Of a DNA stretch of 64,000 nt, positions 30,161-40,930 are shown piece by piece (the first letter of the stretch is position 1; every line of letters begins with the position of its first letter). The position numbers and the translations under genes are program-made. Source of the stretch: Haemaphysalis longicornis (Eukaryota > Arthropoda > Arachnida > Ixodida > Ixodidae); NCBI GenBank assembly GCA_013339765.2, contig CM023448.1, positions 21,903,295 to 21,967,294 on the forward strand. Reading direction: 5' to 3'. The notes under the pieces are model-generated. The model was not told where the DNA came from, ran no database searches, and saw only the letters and a list, made by a program, of their open reading frames with translations.

Positions 30161-31199
30161 CTGTCGAGAAAGTTGCATAGGGGAAGTTTGTTAGGGAGCT
30201 CGACACCACGCTGAGCAGGTTTTCACAATACTGCTTGCAACTTTGGTACCCCTTGTTGTCTGGACCCTCGTACCACCCACGTCCTTCGAATAACAAGCGA
30301 CAACTGAAGGTACAGTAGGGTGCCTTCAGTTGTCTCTTGTTCATTTGCGGGACGTGCAATACTACCGACCTAACCTCGCCAATGCCAGAACTTGAACGGA
30401 TTTACTTTGCTTTATCTTTACCATGTTGCGGACTTCAGCTGGCCAACCGGAGGCCGTATCCTTGAGCTATATATTAGTCTGTATATATTGCGTCAGTCTT
30501 CGACTAACATTTACTGGGGTTCGGCACTACCTTAGGATGTATACGGACGACTGCTTATAACCCCGGTTGTTTAAGTAAGAAACAGCATGGGCTTTGTAAG
30601 ATCAGACCGCTGTCTTGCGGCGGTGCACCCGCTGGACTTGCTCTCCGTTGGAATGTGTTTCCATTTACTTGCTTCCTGTTTATCACGCTTTTACCACGAA
30701 CATGCTTCTGTTACAATCTGGGGCAAGTGACACTTAACGGGGTAGGGATAGTATTGTTTTTTTTTAACTCGAAAGTTTGCCCTGCGGCATAATAGATGTA
30801 GGCGCTTACAGAAACACGAACAAGTTAGTTTCGTGTATAAAGTTCAGGAGTTGTTGGAGTATTGTTAAACTTGTGTCGCAAGCAGCCTAAATGCAATTCT
30901 ATTCTTTTGGAGGGGGCGATCCAACACAGCATGCGGGAGCTGATACAGCTACAGATAATTGAACATCTTGAAGTAGATCGAATTCGACATGGACACAAGA
31001 AGAAGAAAGTGTGCAGATCACAGCCCTGAGCCGCCCTTCAATATCAGTAGTACTGCCACAAACGAAACACAACCACCTTGCACACAAGACCGCACGTCAT
31101 ACGAACGTGGCAAGGGCGCCGTTATTTTTTCCAATAAGACGTGCCAAGAACCAATCACATGCGCTGCTGAATAATAAAGCGCTTTCTCAATGAAAAGGA
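30161..31199. other. Region upstream of exon A, no recognised gene
   Basis: If exon A holds the start codon, this is the 5' side of the transporter gene. I see no clear TATA box or CpG-rich promoter in it. Two short inverted stretches of CAACTGAAGG and CCTTCAGTTG lie at 30299-30336. No exon is recognised. Confidence 0.4.
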
Positions 31200-31700
31200 G
31201 CGTTCCCGAAATAAGAACTCGCTCACTTGTCAATCATGTGAAAGCACACCACTCGCGACTTCTTCGTTTGTTGTACGCCTGAATGATTTCTCCGGTAAAC
31301 TGATCTCTGTGCACACACAATACGTCTGTGTCACGAAGCACGGCCACGCACCCGCATTTTAAGCAATGTTGGGTCACGTTGCGAGTACTTGTTTCCTTTT
31401 AGGGAATGGTTGTGCTCTAACAGCAAGATATTCACGCACAAGCAGGTTTTGTTCTATGTGCACATCCGCATTAAAAGGGTGATGGGCACACGACACCTGT
31501 TTTACGCAACACCAAAGGAACACTTCCTTTACCCCGCAACCTTTCCTGGCGACACACGGCAAGCCTTCTTTGCATATTCTGATTGCACTTGCGCAAGTCT
31601 TGCCCTGTCTGTTGGGCGCCGATAAAACCACCATCACTCCAAAGCGACCGGCAACATCTTCCAAACCATGTGATTATGGGTGCACAAACGGAAGCACAGC
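31200..31700 (-). pseudogene. Penelope-like linker and GIY-YIG remnant, P3
   Basis: The minus frame at 31374-31664 begins DVAGRFGVMVVLSAPNRQGK, the conserved block before the Penelope nuclease (compare VANTYGERLVLSAP in P1). The GIY and YIG blocks are lost. Further on, NVTQHCLKCGCVAVLRDTD and HRDQFTGEIIQAYN match the later half of the nuclease (compare LAVHCVKCKCTPKFDQT and YKDQCASEIFEAHV at 43540-43660), with the glutamate retained. It is a decayed copy with no ends found. Confidence 0.7.
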
Positions 31701-32590
31701 GAGACATTTTTTTTAATTCTTGAGCATTTGACTGGGTCCATCTTCAGCCGCTTAATAAGGTACTGAACATTAGGACAGATCACGTCATTTGGTAACGCGG
31801 CATATTTACCAGCTGATTTACCTTACGAGCTGATTGGAAAAACTAGTGCCAATCTTATCAAAGCAAGACTTCAATATCGCAGGACGCAAACCCGAAATGG
31901 TAATGCCGTTCTTGATCACTTTGGAGTGCTTTTATTGAAGTTAGGGTTGGTTTCTTGAAATAAAGCTATATATAGAATAAATGTGGTCAAGCATTAGTTG
32001 TCATTAACGTCAGGGAACTGTAGCCGGTTTTGGTAACTCATATGAATTGTAACCCAAAATCCCAATTCCTAAAGACTTGAACAATATTTAACACAATTTT
32101 TTTTTTCAATATCGCAATTTATGACAAAAACAATAAAACCGTCTTACTCCTGCAATTACGGCATGGATAAACCAAGCGGCTCCTATTACCGCGGGGTGCG
32201 GACTGTTTGTTCTAAGCAAAGCTTCCTGGACTGATAGGCCGCGGCATTTTTTTTATGTCCTGCAGCTCACTTTAAAATTGCCGGCCTTTTCCAGCCCATA
32301 AAGTCAGATACCTTGCTATAAAGTTAGACTTTTTGCCGTAGAGCTTGCTCTTCCTTCGGGGTCTGCATGCTATTATATGGAAGAACTGCATGGATAAACG
32401 CAATGAGCATCCCCTTTCGGTATCTTGTCCCTCTGTAAGAAACATATGTAAACTGCGCAAAGCATTCGTTAGATACGGTTATGGCGAAGAAATATTGTCG
32501 GTATTGAATGAATTAGTTGCAATAAAAATTCACAGAACTTAACCGCCCACTCGAACCCAGGCCATCCCATACGCTTTTTTGCTTTTTAAA
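31701..32590. other. AT-rich stretch, no recognised gene
   Basis: Contains T9-T11 runs at 31706 and 32098, and a direct repeat of GCATGGATAAACSMAR at 32162 and 32388. Nothing else is recognised. Confidence 0.5.
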
Positions 32591-33210
32591 GACGATAGTC
32601 TTTCTTGGGCTACTTAAACGCAGAAATTTCGGTCTGTCCGTATGTCTGTCTGTCTGTCTGTGACTCTATTCAGCCACCCGGCAAAAGGGAAATACAAGCT
32701 GCGCAAATAGCCTTATATACCCGCAGCCAAATCTAAACGTCTAGGTCCGGTGTTAATGTTCATACCTTGTCAACATTAATGAACAAGAACAGGACATTAC
32801 GCAAATATAAGACAGAAACAATACATAAGCGATATTTGCAGTGTTTCCACTGGATAGGTTCGACATTCCGCTTGACACGCTAGTGGTATAAGGCAACATG
32901 GTTCTATAAACGTTGTAGTAGGGTGCCTCGATTAACGCACGTCTCCGCCGTACGGCAGCGCTGGCATCGAGGAACCCGACTTGGAGGAGTGGAACGCGTT
33001 AAATTTAAATTGACTTGAGCAAACCTCTAGCGTGCTTATCTTTGGGACGAACGTGACGGGAGAGGAACAGCATGAGATGGGAGCGGGAAAGGGAAGCGAG
33101 GCCTTTACTTGGCAGGGACGCCAGTCGACTACTGTCTTTCGGCGACATTTGCAACGAAAGGAGCAGATACGCGGCCACTTTTAGCTTTCGATTTACATTC
33201 TTTCTTGATT
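32591..33210 (+). repeat. Dispersed repeat R, copy 1
   Basis: The sequence from TAGTCTTTCTTGGGCTAC through GCAGCCAAATCTAA, GTAGGGTGCCTCGATT, AAATTTAAATTGACTTGAGC and GACATTTGCAACGAAAGGAGCAG is also found at 53330-54012 plus 55513-55560. About 650 bases are shared in the same orientation with many substitutions. A (GTCT)n patch lies at 32642-32662. The class is unknown, with no protein visible. Confidence 0.8.
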
Positions 33211-33299
33211 TTTTTTTCTTTCTGAATCAGTCGATGTGGCGGGTGTTAAATATGTGTTGCTGCGCCTCATCTAGGCAATAAACAAAAAATAACGTGCGG

Positions 33300-33365
33300 A
33301 GATAACAGTGTTAGCCTGTCGCGCTGCTACAGTGGAGACCCGGGTTCAAATCCGATCGGACCAGC
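33300..33365 (+). repeat. tRNA-like SINE head remnant
   Basis: TTAGCCTGTCGCGCTGCTAC then GGAGACCCGGGTTCAAATCC (B box at about 33341-33352) resemble a tRNA-derived head. The B-box part recurs at 484-500. No body is recognised downstream. Confidence 0.45.
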
Positions 33366-35582
33366 CATCTGTTTTTGAAAACGGTGGTTTTTTTTCTTGG
33401 GTGCCTCAAACGTGAAACTTTTTGGTTTGTGTGTCCCTGGATTCAGCCGCCCGGCCAGAGTTCAAGGAATTATTGGACGAAGCGTTGGGCGAAGCGTTCA
33501 GTCTAATAAGTAGAAATATGCTCCATATTTGGCATTGTTCATCAAAAAGATGATGTTGTGCTTATACGCCGAAGAACGCCAATGCGTAACTCGTGTTTGC
33601 AGTGTTCCTTCAAATAAAAGGTAGATGTGTGCTCAATCTTTCTGAAAGCGAATTTAAAGAAACACGTATGAAAATAACATTTTAAGCTCGAAATACAGAC
33701 AAGCCGGGCGTCCGAGCTTCGCATTTGTGACTCGAACGCTACGTCACAGCAGATTCCGCGCCCATCACTGAAAAATGAGGTTCGAAAATTGCAATTGCTG
33801 GACCGAGACAGGAGGCGAACAGCCTGAGAGGTGGGCGGATGGGATAAGAGGGGCAGTCACGTGGTCTCGGAGTCCGAGAGAGAGAGAGAACCTTTAAATG
33901 ACCTCGAAAGTGAGAGTGAAACCCAAAGACTTACTCTCTGTCGACGCCATTTGTAGCCACGCGAGCAGGTACGCGACGAGTTTACTATTTACTTTTTACA
34001 GTGGCCGCGATTTTATTGAGCGGACAACGACGGTTTTTCTCAAATTTGGGCACAATAGACTTTTGCCTTAGAAAGCGAGTATTTGTTGATTTGCAGAAAA
34101 ACTAGAAAGGTTCCCAAGAAAGCAAGCAAAGCGTGCAATTCGGAATTTGGTAGCCAATAAGCAAAGGGAGAAACCTTTTTGAACCACCTGCGACCATTAA
34201 CACTTCGAAATGTATGTTAGAAATGTTAGGTTTCTCAGCATTCTGCATATTTTTCATCATTCTGGCTAATAATATTAAGACTCGGCCCCGTAGCTTTGGG
34301 GTACTCCAAACAAAACATTGGTAATTCAAACAGAAAATGCAATATTATTCGTAGTTTATCAGGTTTTGGACATCAGAGTGGTATTAAAGGAGACACCAGT
34401 ACTTTAAGATTATAGTTTCACAGTGTATCGCGTATTTTCTGATAAAAGCGCGCTCACTGGACGGAATAATAAGCTTTTTTTATTAAGATGAGGACATTTG
34501 ACTGCCGTTGGGAAGCAGCAATGGCGATCCAGCGAAGTACAGCCACTCATACGTCCGTAGTAATGCTGTATAGAGCGCTTACGGCCGTAATGCTGAGTAC
34601 GGCACTAATCCGAAAAATTTGTATTTTTTGGGTGGGAAGATTTTGCTGTGTTTCGCCCACGCATCCTATCACCCAAATTCTTTTCTCGTTTGTGTTATGG
34701 CACAAAGTACTTGCTTCTTTCGCCTGGCCAACTGCTCATTCGAAATTAAGGTTGGACGAAATCTCGTCTGGTCGGTTAGTAAACCTTTTAGTAACTTAGT
34801 AAACCTACGCTTTTAGTAAACCTTTGGTCGGTGACCACCAGTTTTTTAACTATCAACTGCTCATTCACGTCGACAGTCCTGAGCTGCTTCGCTTGCAATC
34901 AAGTTCAGCTCTCGTGGCTCCTTTTTTTTTTTTTGCCTTTGCAAAAAACAAATGCGCTTTTCTCAGCGCACAAGGCGCACGCTCGACTCTGTTTCTGGAA
35001 TATAATATCGATGTATTACTGACTAGCCAACAATTTCCCATTTTCATTATGGTCGTCGTCGTCTGAACCACCTTTCACTCCAAAATTATTGGATCTTCTG
35101 AACTGCTAGTCTAGAGGTCTTTTACAAGCCGGGTAAGCCTACGGTTCTCTTCTTACCACGCCCGATTTATGATTGTTATTTCCCTAATTTCCTTAATCAT
35201 AACTGTTACGTCGTCGTTAGCTTCAGTCACCTATTCCAATTAGCCACTCCAATACTTGACGCTTGCCTAAACGTACAGAACTCTTCCATCATCTCTTTGG
35301 GGCCAACATCGAGCTCTCGTTTGAGGTAAGCCACCCCACTAGCAGTGCTCTGTTTTTCTCCACCAGTTATAATCATCATCATAGACGCAGATCACAAAAC
35401 CACGGCTGCCCGAATCACCGTTAGCGAAGCAAATTGAACAGCTTTGTGCGGCAGCGGCACAAGGAATAGTAAAGTGGGACAAAAGGGTCATTCTTACCTG
35501 CAGTGACAGAATAGTTAGCGTGTGCGCACTTGGTAACAAAGCTGGCAAACAAAGCTGCCGGCATCTAGGTTGGGGTTCCTAC
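33366..35582. other. Long stretch without recognised gene
   Basis: Low-complexity patches are (AG)n at 33877-33893, T12 at about 34921 and T8 runs at about 33390. The sequence around 34730-34830 contains a repeated TTAGTAAACCT motif (three times). No exon, RNA gene or transposon family is recognised. Confidence 0.5.
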
Positions 35583-35650
35583 AGAGTTTTAGCAGAGCGG
35601 GCCAGCGGCCAGCGGACCGGAGCGGACGAGCGGACGAGCGGAGAGCCAGC
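35583..35650 (+). repeat. Dispersed GC-rich repeat, copy 1
   Basis: AGAGTTTTAGCAGAGCGGGC then CAGCGGCCAGCGGACCGGAG recur inverted at 41128-41190. The AGAGTTTTAGC start also occurs at 36285. The two long copies flank the EEP fragment and the gypsy element. Confidence 0.7.
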
Positions 35651-35703
35651 GGAACGACGCACGCAAAAAATTCCCCCGCGCCTCCCCGAAGGGAATCGTG
35701 CAG

Positions 35704-36164
35704 AAATGCGAATGCATTGGGTGCACCGATGAGTGTGTTGCGAGTAATGGCGTAATTAATGAGGAGAGTGTGAACGTAATCATTTATTCATCAGCACCTG
35801 TTTGTGTTATCGTTGTACCTGACGGCCACAATCACTGCCTTGTGATCGCTAATGTGCACGGTCAAAGGGTCTTTGAGAAGCATACGCGCGTGACACAGTT
35901 TCGCGTAAAGACCAGATCAATGCAACTCGCGTGAATGGTAGTGGGGCACGTGTCGAAGCCGGCAGAGAGACAATGCATAGAGTGCCTGGTCTGCATGTAC
36001 TCGACCAGCCACTCGCCACTCTTCTTGCGCACGTCAACGTTGAAGTCGCCAACCAAGACTATGGGGTCAGAGGGCTTGGAGCGCACGCGCACGCTTTCCA
36101 TAACCGCGTCCAGCTGCGCGGCAACGGTGTCTCGAGCCCCCGACTAAGAAATGCATTCGCATTT
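35704..36164 (-). mobile_element. Element fragment between inverted 15-mers, with EEP endonuclease
   Basis: AAATGCGAATGCATT (35704-35718) and AATGCATTCGCATTT (36150-36164) are perfect inverted copies enclosing 461 bases with an EEP-type endonuclease end. The same 15-mer recurs at 36267-36281. A defined unit with inverted ends is suggested. Helentrons (Helitron2) are known to carry an EEP nuclease, and a Pif1 fragment occurs elsewhere in this window, but linking them is inference. Confidence 0.55.
35815..36150 (-). pseudogene. EEP (APE-like) endonuclease C-terminal half, frameshifted
   Basis: The minus frame gives VMESVRVRSKPSDPIVLVGD, then FNVDVRKKSGEWLVEYMQTR (the GDFN catalytic block), then TIHASCIDLVFTRN (the ID.VFT block). 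After a frameshift at about 35870 it gives TVHISDHKAVIVAVR (35818-35862), the SDH catalytic motif. All visible catalytic motifs of this half are intact and only one lesion separates them. The N-terminal half is absent. It is more similar in wording to single-domain or Helentron nucleases than to the I-like copies here, which read LGSDH. Confidence 0.75.
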
Positions 36165-36183
36165 ACGACGACGACGACGACGA
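36165..36183. repeat. (ACG)n microsatellite
   Basis: Six ACG units follow directly on the AATGCATTCGCATTT terminus. Confidence 0.9.
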
Positions 36184-36266
36184 AGGCAGAACTACGAGGC
36201 GCGAGCACACGTGCGCGCGCTCACGTGCGCTCGCTGTGGAGGAATGCAGGCGCAGGCCGGCCAATA

Positions 36267-36345
36267 AATGCATTCGCATTTAAAAGAGTTTTAGCTGGGC
36301 GATCGGCTGCCGCCTCCAGCGGAGTGCGGTGCCTGGATGCCAGCG
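36267..36345 (-). repeat. Third 15-mer end with GC-rich repeat
   Basis: AATGCATTCGCATTT is followed by AAAAGAGTTTTAGC and a GC-rich segment related to the copies at 35583 and 41128. This links the 15-mer terminus with that repeat family. Confidence 0.55.
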
Positions 36346-36409
36346 CTTCCGTACAACGCGCTGTTCTTCTCGTTTCCCACAAGACCCAGCAATGCGAAAC
36401 AGACAATAT

Positions 36410-36495
36410 TGTTACGAGGCGGGGATGCGGTAGAGAAAGAGGTATTTCAAGTATTCACACTATTTACAGGAGGAAAGGCTGGGCTGCCACTAACA
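36410..36495 (-). repeat. Presumed 3' LTR, 86 bases
   Basis: On the minus strand the segment runs from TGTTAGTGGCAGCC to CCGCCTCGTAACA, beginning TG, ending CA, with inverted TGTTA/TAACA ends. It directly follows the stop of the integrase frame. LTRs this short are known for mag-type elements. Without a second LTR copy the call rests on its position and termini. Confidence 0.6.
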
Positions 36496-36995
36496 CCCAC
36501 AAAAGACCTCGCCGTCTTCCTCTACCAACACCCGTCGCTGAACGTCCTGTTTTTGATTGTGCAGACATCGTTCGTCGTCTACTATTTGCCCCGGCGGAAC
36601 GATCGGCGACGGCGAATCCATGAGAGACGGTTGGTAGGGCTTCAGCCGGACGACGTGGCCAATGTCCGTAGGCGGTACATGACTCGACGAGGGTGGAGAA
36701 ACGGGGGAGATCTCATGCGTGGCATCGGTCACTTGACGCAGTACGCGATACGGGCCACAGTATCGGTGCAGCAATTTTTCAGAAAGCGGGTAGGTGTCCA
36801 GAGAAGAACAAGGGATGCCGGTGTAAAGCGGGCCACGCGGGGTTTGCGGTCGTAAATCGTCTTCTGAACTGCTTGCGAGAACGAAAGTCGGTGGCGGGCT
36901 ATCTGCCGCGCATTATCAGCGCGAGTAATGGCTTCGCGGGAGTACACCGACCACCGTAGTGGTAGGTCGCCCGACGCGGGGAGGAGTGCGTGCAA
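36490..36995 (-). pseudogene. Gypsy integrase C-terminal region with GPY/F-like motif
   Basis: The frame 36729-36995 gives LPLRWSVYSREAITRADNAR and ARHRLSFSQAVQKTIYDRKP, the region after the integrase core. After a frame change, HRYCGPYRVLRQVTDATHE (36700-36774) is the GPY/F-like block, followed by HVVRLKPYQP and a proline-rich end with the stop at 36490-36495. Confidence 0.8.
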
Positions 36996-37124
36996 TGGTA
37001 GAGTAGGATCACGGCCATATAGGAGGTAGCATGGTGAATATCCGGCGGTATTATGCCGGGATTAATTATAAGCGAAATTCACATAAGGCAGCATGACGTC
37101 CCAGTCGCCATGATCGGCAGGAAT

Positions 37125-37421
37125 TTAACAAGAGAGTATATATGTCAGGGTTCGATTGAGGCGTTCCGTAAGGCCGTTAGTTTGGGGGTGATATGCTGTA
37201 GATAGCTTATGTTTAGCAGAGCATGAGCGAAGGATATCGTGAATTACTTGGGAGAGGAAATAACGTCCGCGCTCAGTGAGCAACTGCCGAGGCGCCCATG
37301 CTGGAGAATTGAATCTCGAAGCAGAAAATCGACCACAACTGGTCGGCAAAGCCCGCGTGATTGCGTAGCGCGTGGCGTAATCGGTCCCGACAACCATCCA
37401 CTTGCTTCCCGATGAGGACAA
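37125..37421 (-). pseudogene. Gypsy integrase catalytic core (substituted)
   Basis: MVVGTDYATRYAITRALP has the first aspartate. The second block reads LLTERGRYFLSQV where the family has TDRG, so the second catalytic aspartate is glutamate. HPQTNGLTERLNRTL has the final glutamate. The domain would join cDNA ends to the target. The substitution alone would be expected to disable it. Confidence 0.85.
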
Positions 37422-37447
37422 GGGAAAAGGGCCAAGCGGGTCCAGAC

Positions 37448-37750
37448 CTACACGGAAGAAAGGTTCTGCCGGGATGTCAAGAGGCTAGAGTTGGCCCGCT
37501 GGAAGCGACGTTGGTGCTTTTCGGCGTTGGCACTGGTCGCAAGCCCTGACGTAGAGGCGTACGGAATGGTATAGGCCAGGCCAGAAGAAACGACGGCGGA
37601 CTCGATCATAAGTGGGAGAGATCCTGATATTCCCAGCAGTCGGCATGTCGTGAAGGTGCTGGAGCACAGTGGATCACAAGTGCCTGGGAACAACAAGCAA
37701 CAGCTCAGGACTGTCGGGACGGACATTGGGACGGTATAGGATGTTGTCAC
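37448..37750 (-). pseudogene. Gypsy integrase zinc-binding domain (HHCC, substituted)
   Basis: LHDMPTAGNIRISPTYDRVR corresponds to the usual H-D-x-P-x-A-G-H-x-G text, with the second histidine changed to asparagine. RRFFWPGLYHSVRLYVRACD and QCQRRKAP supply the C-x2-C pair. Two frames overlap (37485-37667 carries the domain). Confidence 0.82.
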
Positions 37751-37799
37751 GGAGCAGAAATATTGCCCTTGAAGTGTCGGGTGAGGCCGAGTTAAGGTT

Positions 37800-38353
37800 T
37801 TCTATCGTAGTGCCGGGTCATGACGCTGCTCTTCCTTAATGTGATGAAGGCCAGATATAGTGCATAGAAATGCTGCACCGTCATCTTCATTGTCGTCGGG
37901 TGGGTCACAAAGTGGCGGTACAGGCAATCAGCGTCTTGATGCAAACGTCCAGATTTGTATTTTACATCAAATGTATACTCCTGCAGACGCAATGCCCACC
38001 GACCTATAGCCGCCTTACGGGGCCCTTTAGCGAAGAGAGCCAGCACAGCGCGTGACGGTCTGTCACGACCGTAAACGAGCGGCCGTGCAGGTAAGGACGG
38101 AACTTGGTCACTGACCACACAAGAGCGAGACATTCTCTTTCAGTGATTGAGTAGTTGCGCTCTGGGGTGGAAAGAAGGCGGCTAGCATAGGCGATAACAC
38201 GCTCCAGTCCACCTTGTTGTTGCGCCAAGACCGCCCCGATACCGTAACCACTCCACTGGCATCCGTGCGTACTTCTGTGGGAGCATGAGGATCAAAATGA
38301 GCCAGAAGTGGTGCATTGGTGAGCATGGAAATTAGGGTGGTAAAAGCGGCCAC
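37800..38353 (-). pseudogene. Gypsy RNase H domain (frameshifted)
   Basis: NAPLLAHFDPHAPTEVRTDA (first D) and SG lie in the frame 38108-38353. GLERVIAYASRLLSTPERNY, SITERECLALVWSVTKFRPY (E) and FTVVTDRHALCWLSSLKG (second D) lie in the frame 38004-38228. GRWALRLQEYTFDVKYKSGR and LHQDADCLYRH lie in 37792-38133. Catalytic positions are kept, but three frames are needed. Confidence 0.85.
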
Positions 38354-38459
38354 TTGATCGGAGCCCCAGGAAAACGAAACGTTTTTCTTCAGCAGGCCGG
38401 CAAGGGTTCGGGCAATGTGCGCAAAGTCCTTGATAAAGCGGCGGAATATGAACAGAGTC

Positions 38460-39314
38460 CTAAAAAGCTTCTAACGTCTTCTGTTGAGCGCGGTTCCGGG
38501 AAGTTCTGGACTGCGCGTACTTTATTCGGGTCGGGTTGAGCTCCCCTGGCGTGGACGCGAGGTGTCCCAGGATTGCGATTTGTCTACGGCCGAAATGACA
38601 TTTTGAGGAATTAGCTGGAGGACCCGCCCGTCGGAAAAGTGCCAGAGTCTCGGAAAGGTACTCGAGATGGGTGGCAAACGAAGACGAGAAAGCGATAACA
38701 TCATCCAAATAACAGAGGCATGTGGACCACTCTAAAGCCCTGGAGCAGTGAGTCCACCATGAATTCAAATGCTTGCTGGAGCGTTGGCAGAGGCCAAAGG
38801 GAATCACCTTGAACTGATAAAGACCATCAGGTGTTACGAAGGCGGTCTTCTCACACTCCATTTCATCCACAGCAATTTGCCAATATCCCGACCGAAGGTC
38901 AATGGATGAAAAATACTTGGCTCCGTGGAGGAAGTCAAGCGCGTCGTCTATCCGCGGAAGGGGATAAACGTCCTTCTTCGTGACGGCATTAAGGTGTCGA
39001 TAGTCCATGCAAAACCACCATGTGCCATCTTTTTTCTTGACTAGCACCACTGGTGAAGCCCATGGGCTGTAGGAAGGCTCAATGATATCCTTCGCCAGCG
39101 TCTTATCCCCTTCTTGTTGTATTATTCGCCTCTCAGCGCGGGGAACTCTGTACGGGCGTTTGTGAATGGGGCTAGCGCTCTCTGTATTGATTCGATGCGT
39201 GACCGACGAAGCTTTGCCTAAAGGGCGATCTTTGAGACCGAAAATGTCCCAACAGGAAGCCAGCAGGCGGCGGAGCTCATCGGACTCGGCAGGGAGGAGA
39301 TCGGGAGCCAACAT
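38460..39314 (-). pseudogene. Gypsy reverse transcriptase (284 codons open)
   Basis: HRINTESASPIHKRPYRVPR, SPWASPVVLVKKKDGTWWFC, MDYRHLNAVTKKDVYPLPRI, FSSIDLRSGYWQIAVDE (first D), TAFVTPDGLYQFKVIPFGLC and the active-site box CYLDDVIAFSSSF are all in one frame, ending at a damaged thumb. The FGL.NA block reads FGLCQRSSKHLNSW, showing a local frameshift pair. The YLDD box is intact. The frame is the best preserved part of the element. Confidence 0.92.
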
Positions 39315-39354
39315 CGTCGAGTACGGCTCGGTCGGGGTGGGCGCGCAAGCAAAG

Positions 39355-39987
39355 TTATTGGCGGGGTGTTTTTGGCGATCGGCAGTTAAAACAGAAAGGT
39401 TGTACTCTCCTAAAGGGGACAGAACACCAGAAAACCATGCCTTTTGGCAGCGATTGCACAGAAAAGCTGAAATTTAGAAACGGAAGAGATTCTCTGCTTT
39501 CCTTGATTCTGACAACTGTGTGTGGTAGTTTCACCCTGCGCTCCAGTGCAACGGCTGTGGTTGGCGAGACGACGTAATCCCCGACCGGTACAGGGGAGGA
39601 GAGGAACAGCGGGACATACGTGAATGCTTGAGGCGGTAAACGATCTTCGAGACAGCACAGATGCAGCAAGGGTTCTTTTATGGTGATTGGTGACACTGGA
39701 AGGTTGAGGTGGACGAGGCCGAGAGAACAATCGATTAGCGCTGAATGATCCGACAAAAAATCTTGGCCTAGAATAAGGTCATGGGTGCAGTGGTCTAAAA
39801 CGGCGAACAGGACTGTTGTGTCATGGCCAGCGATTGTGACGCCCGCGGTGCACATACCAGCGACCGCTGGGGTTCCTCCGTCAGCGACCCAGAGACACGA
39901 AGGGGCTGGTGTCAAAACTTTTCGCAGGCGACACCGAAGCTTCGCACTCATGACCGATACTTGCGCCCCTGTGTCCAATGAGGGCAC
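39355..39987 (-). pseudogene. Gypsy aspartic protease
   Basis: SLDTGAQVSVMSAKLRCRLR holds the D-T-G catalytic triplet, and HDLILGQDFLSDHSALIDCS holds the family I-L-G-x-D-F-L block. The N-terminal V-x-VL side is in 39988-40041. The protease would mature the gag-pol product. The C-terminal part continues as a linker to RT (LPPQAFTYVPLFLSSPVP, VALERRVKLPHTVVRI). Confidence 0.87.
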
Positions 39988-40041
39988 TCACATCGACACC
40001 ATCAACTTTAACCTCCAACAAGTTTTTTTCGGCGCGCAGTG

Positions 40042-40431
40042 TTAGAGGATTTTCAGGTCGGTCGGAAAATGCAGCGTCACCTCCGGGGGCTGCATCCTCC
40101 AGATTTCCTGGGAGGGTCTCGAGTTGCTGGTCGGCGGGGTCGGCGAGGAAACGCGGCGTGGGGAACCGGACTGGCGACGCTGCGGCGATGGGGAACGACC
40201 GGGCCAGCGATTGTCGGCGGAATCGACCGTGTTCGGCTGGGGCTCACGGCGGGAGTAGAAGCGTCGAGGGGGGTCGTCAGGGTACCGGTAGAAGTTGTTC
40301 TGGCGGGGTGGAAATGAACGGCTCTGGCAGTATCGAGCGACGTGGCCTACATGTCTGCAGTTGAAACAGATCAGCCGGTCATCAGGAGTCCGCCATTCAT
40401 CAGCGAGACGACTCTTGAAACGTGGCGGCAT
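40042..40431 (-). pseudogene. Gypsy gag nucleocapsid with CCHC knuckle
   Basis: RLICFNCRHVGHVARYC is a perfect CX2CX4HX4C zinc knuckle. It is followed by an arginine-, serine- and proline-rich basic region (RRFYSRREPQ, SPSPQRRQSGSPRR) that would bind RNA. The frame reaches the protease region. Confidence 0.87.
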
Positions 40432-40484
40432 ATTGTCGCGTCAAGAGGTGCTGACGGGAGGACCATAACAAACACATGAGTGAT

Positions 40485-40930
40485 TCACGGAGAAATCGGC
40501 TGCACCCCTAGGTTCAGCAGCTCTTCGCGCACAACTGCCTGTATGAGAGGTACAGGGGCCGCGCAGGAGTTCTGTGCTGCGTGCGGGAAGCAAGTTGGTG
40601 CCATTGCCTCAATCTCGCGACGTACGATTCTCGTGATATTTTCCGGAGTTGGAGCCGTCCCGGTGGAAGGGCGCTGTCCTGCTGTGGGCTGGAGGTCATC
40701 TTTGCAGGAACAGGTCGCAGCCGTGTTAGGGAGCCGGGTGAATTTCTGAGCGATTCGGCGGCTTTTCGCCTGCTTAAAGCGACGACATTCGGCGATAAGG
40801 GTGTCAACTTTATCGCAGTTCTTGAATACCCGGAGGTTAAAAGCATCGTCGGCTATGCCTTTTAACACGTGGCCCACTTTTTCTTCCTCCGACATCAGAC
40901 GGTAGGCACAGGTCTTCGTGCGGCTTGTCG
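40485..40930 (-). pseudogene. Gypsy gag C-terminal part of capsid
   Basis: MSEEEKVGHVLKGIADDAFN, then CDKVDTLIAECRRFKQAKSR and FTRLPNTAATCSC, is the recurrent capsid end of tick gypsy elements (an end-of-capsid EEEKV.H.LKGI block). The N-terminal capsid is missing, as the element is cut near 40930. Confidence 0.75.

Larger units (their letters stand above)
36410..40930 (-). mobile_element. Ty3/gypsy LTR retrotransposon, 5'-truncated
   Basis: Minus-strand order gag, zinc knuckle, protease, RT, RNase H, integrase zinc finger, integrase core, GPY/F-like end, then a short LTR: the Ty3/gypsy order. No 5' LTR was found. The gag side stops near 40930 against a GC-rich repeat. There is no envelope frame. 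Several frameshifts and key substitutions make it inactive. Confidence 0.9.

Noticed and set aside
35931..36623. 230-codon plus-strand open frame
   Set aside because: It runs antisense across the EEP fragment, the (ACG)n patch, the GC-rich repeat and the gypsy LTR. It crosses four unrelated repeats and has no domain.
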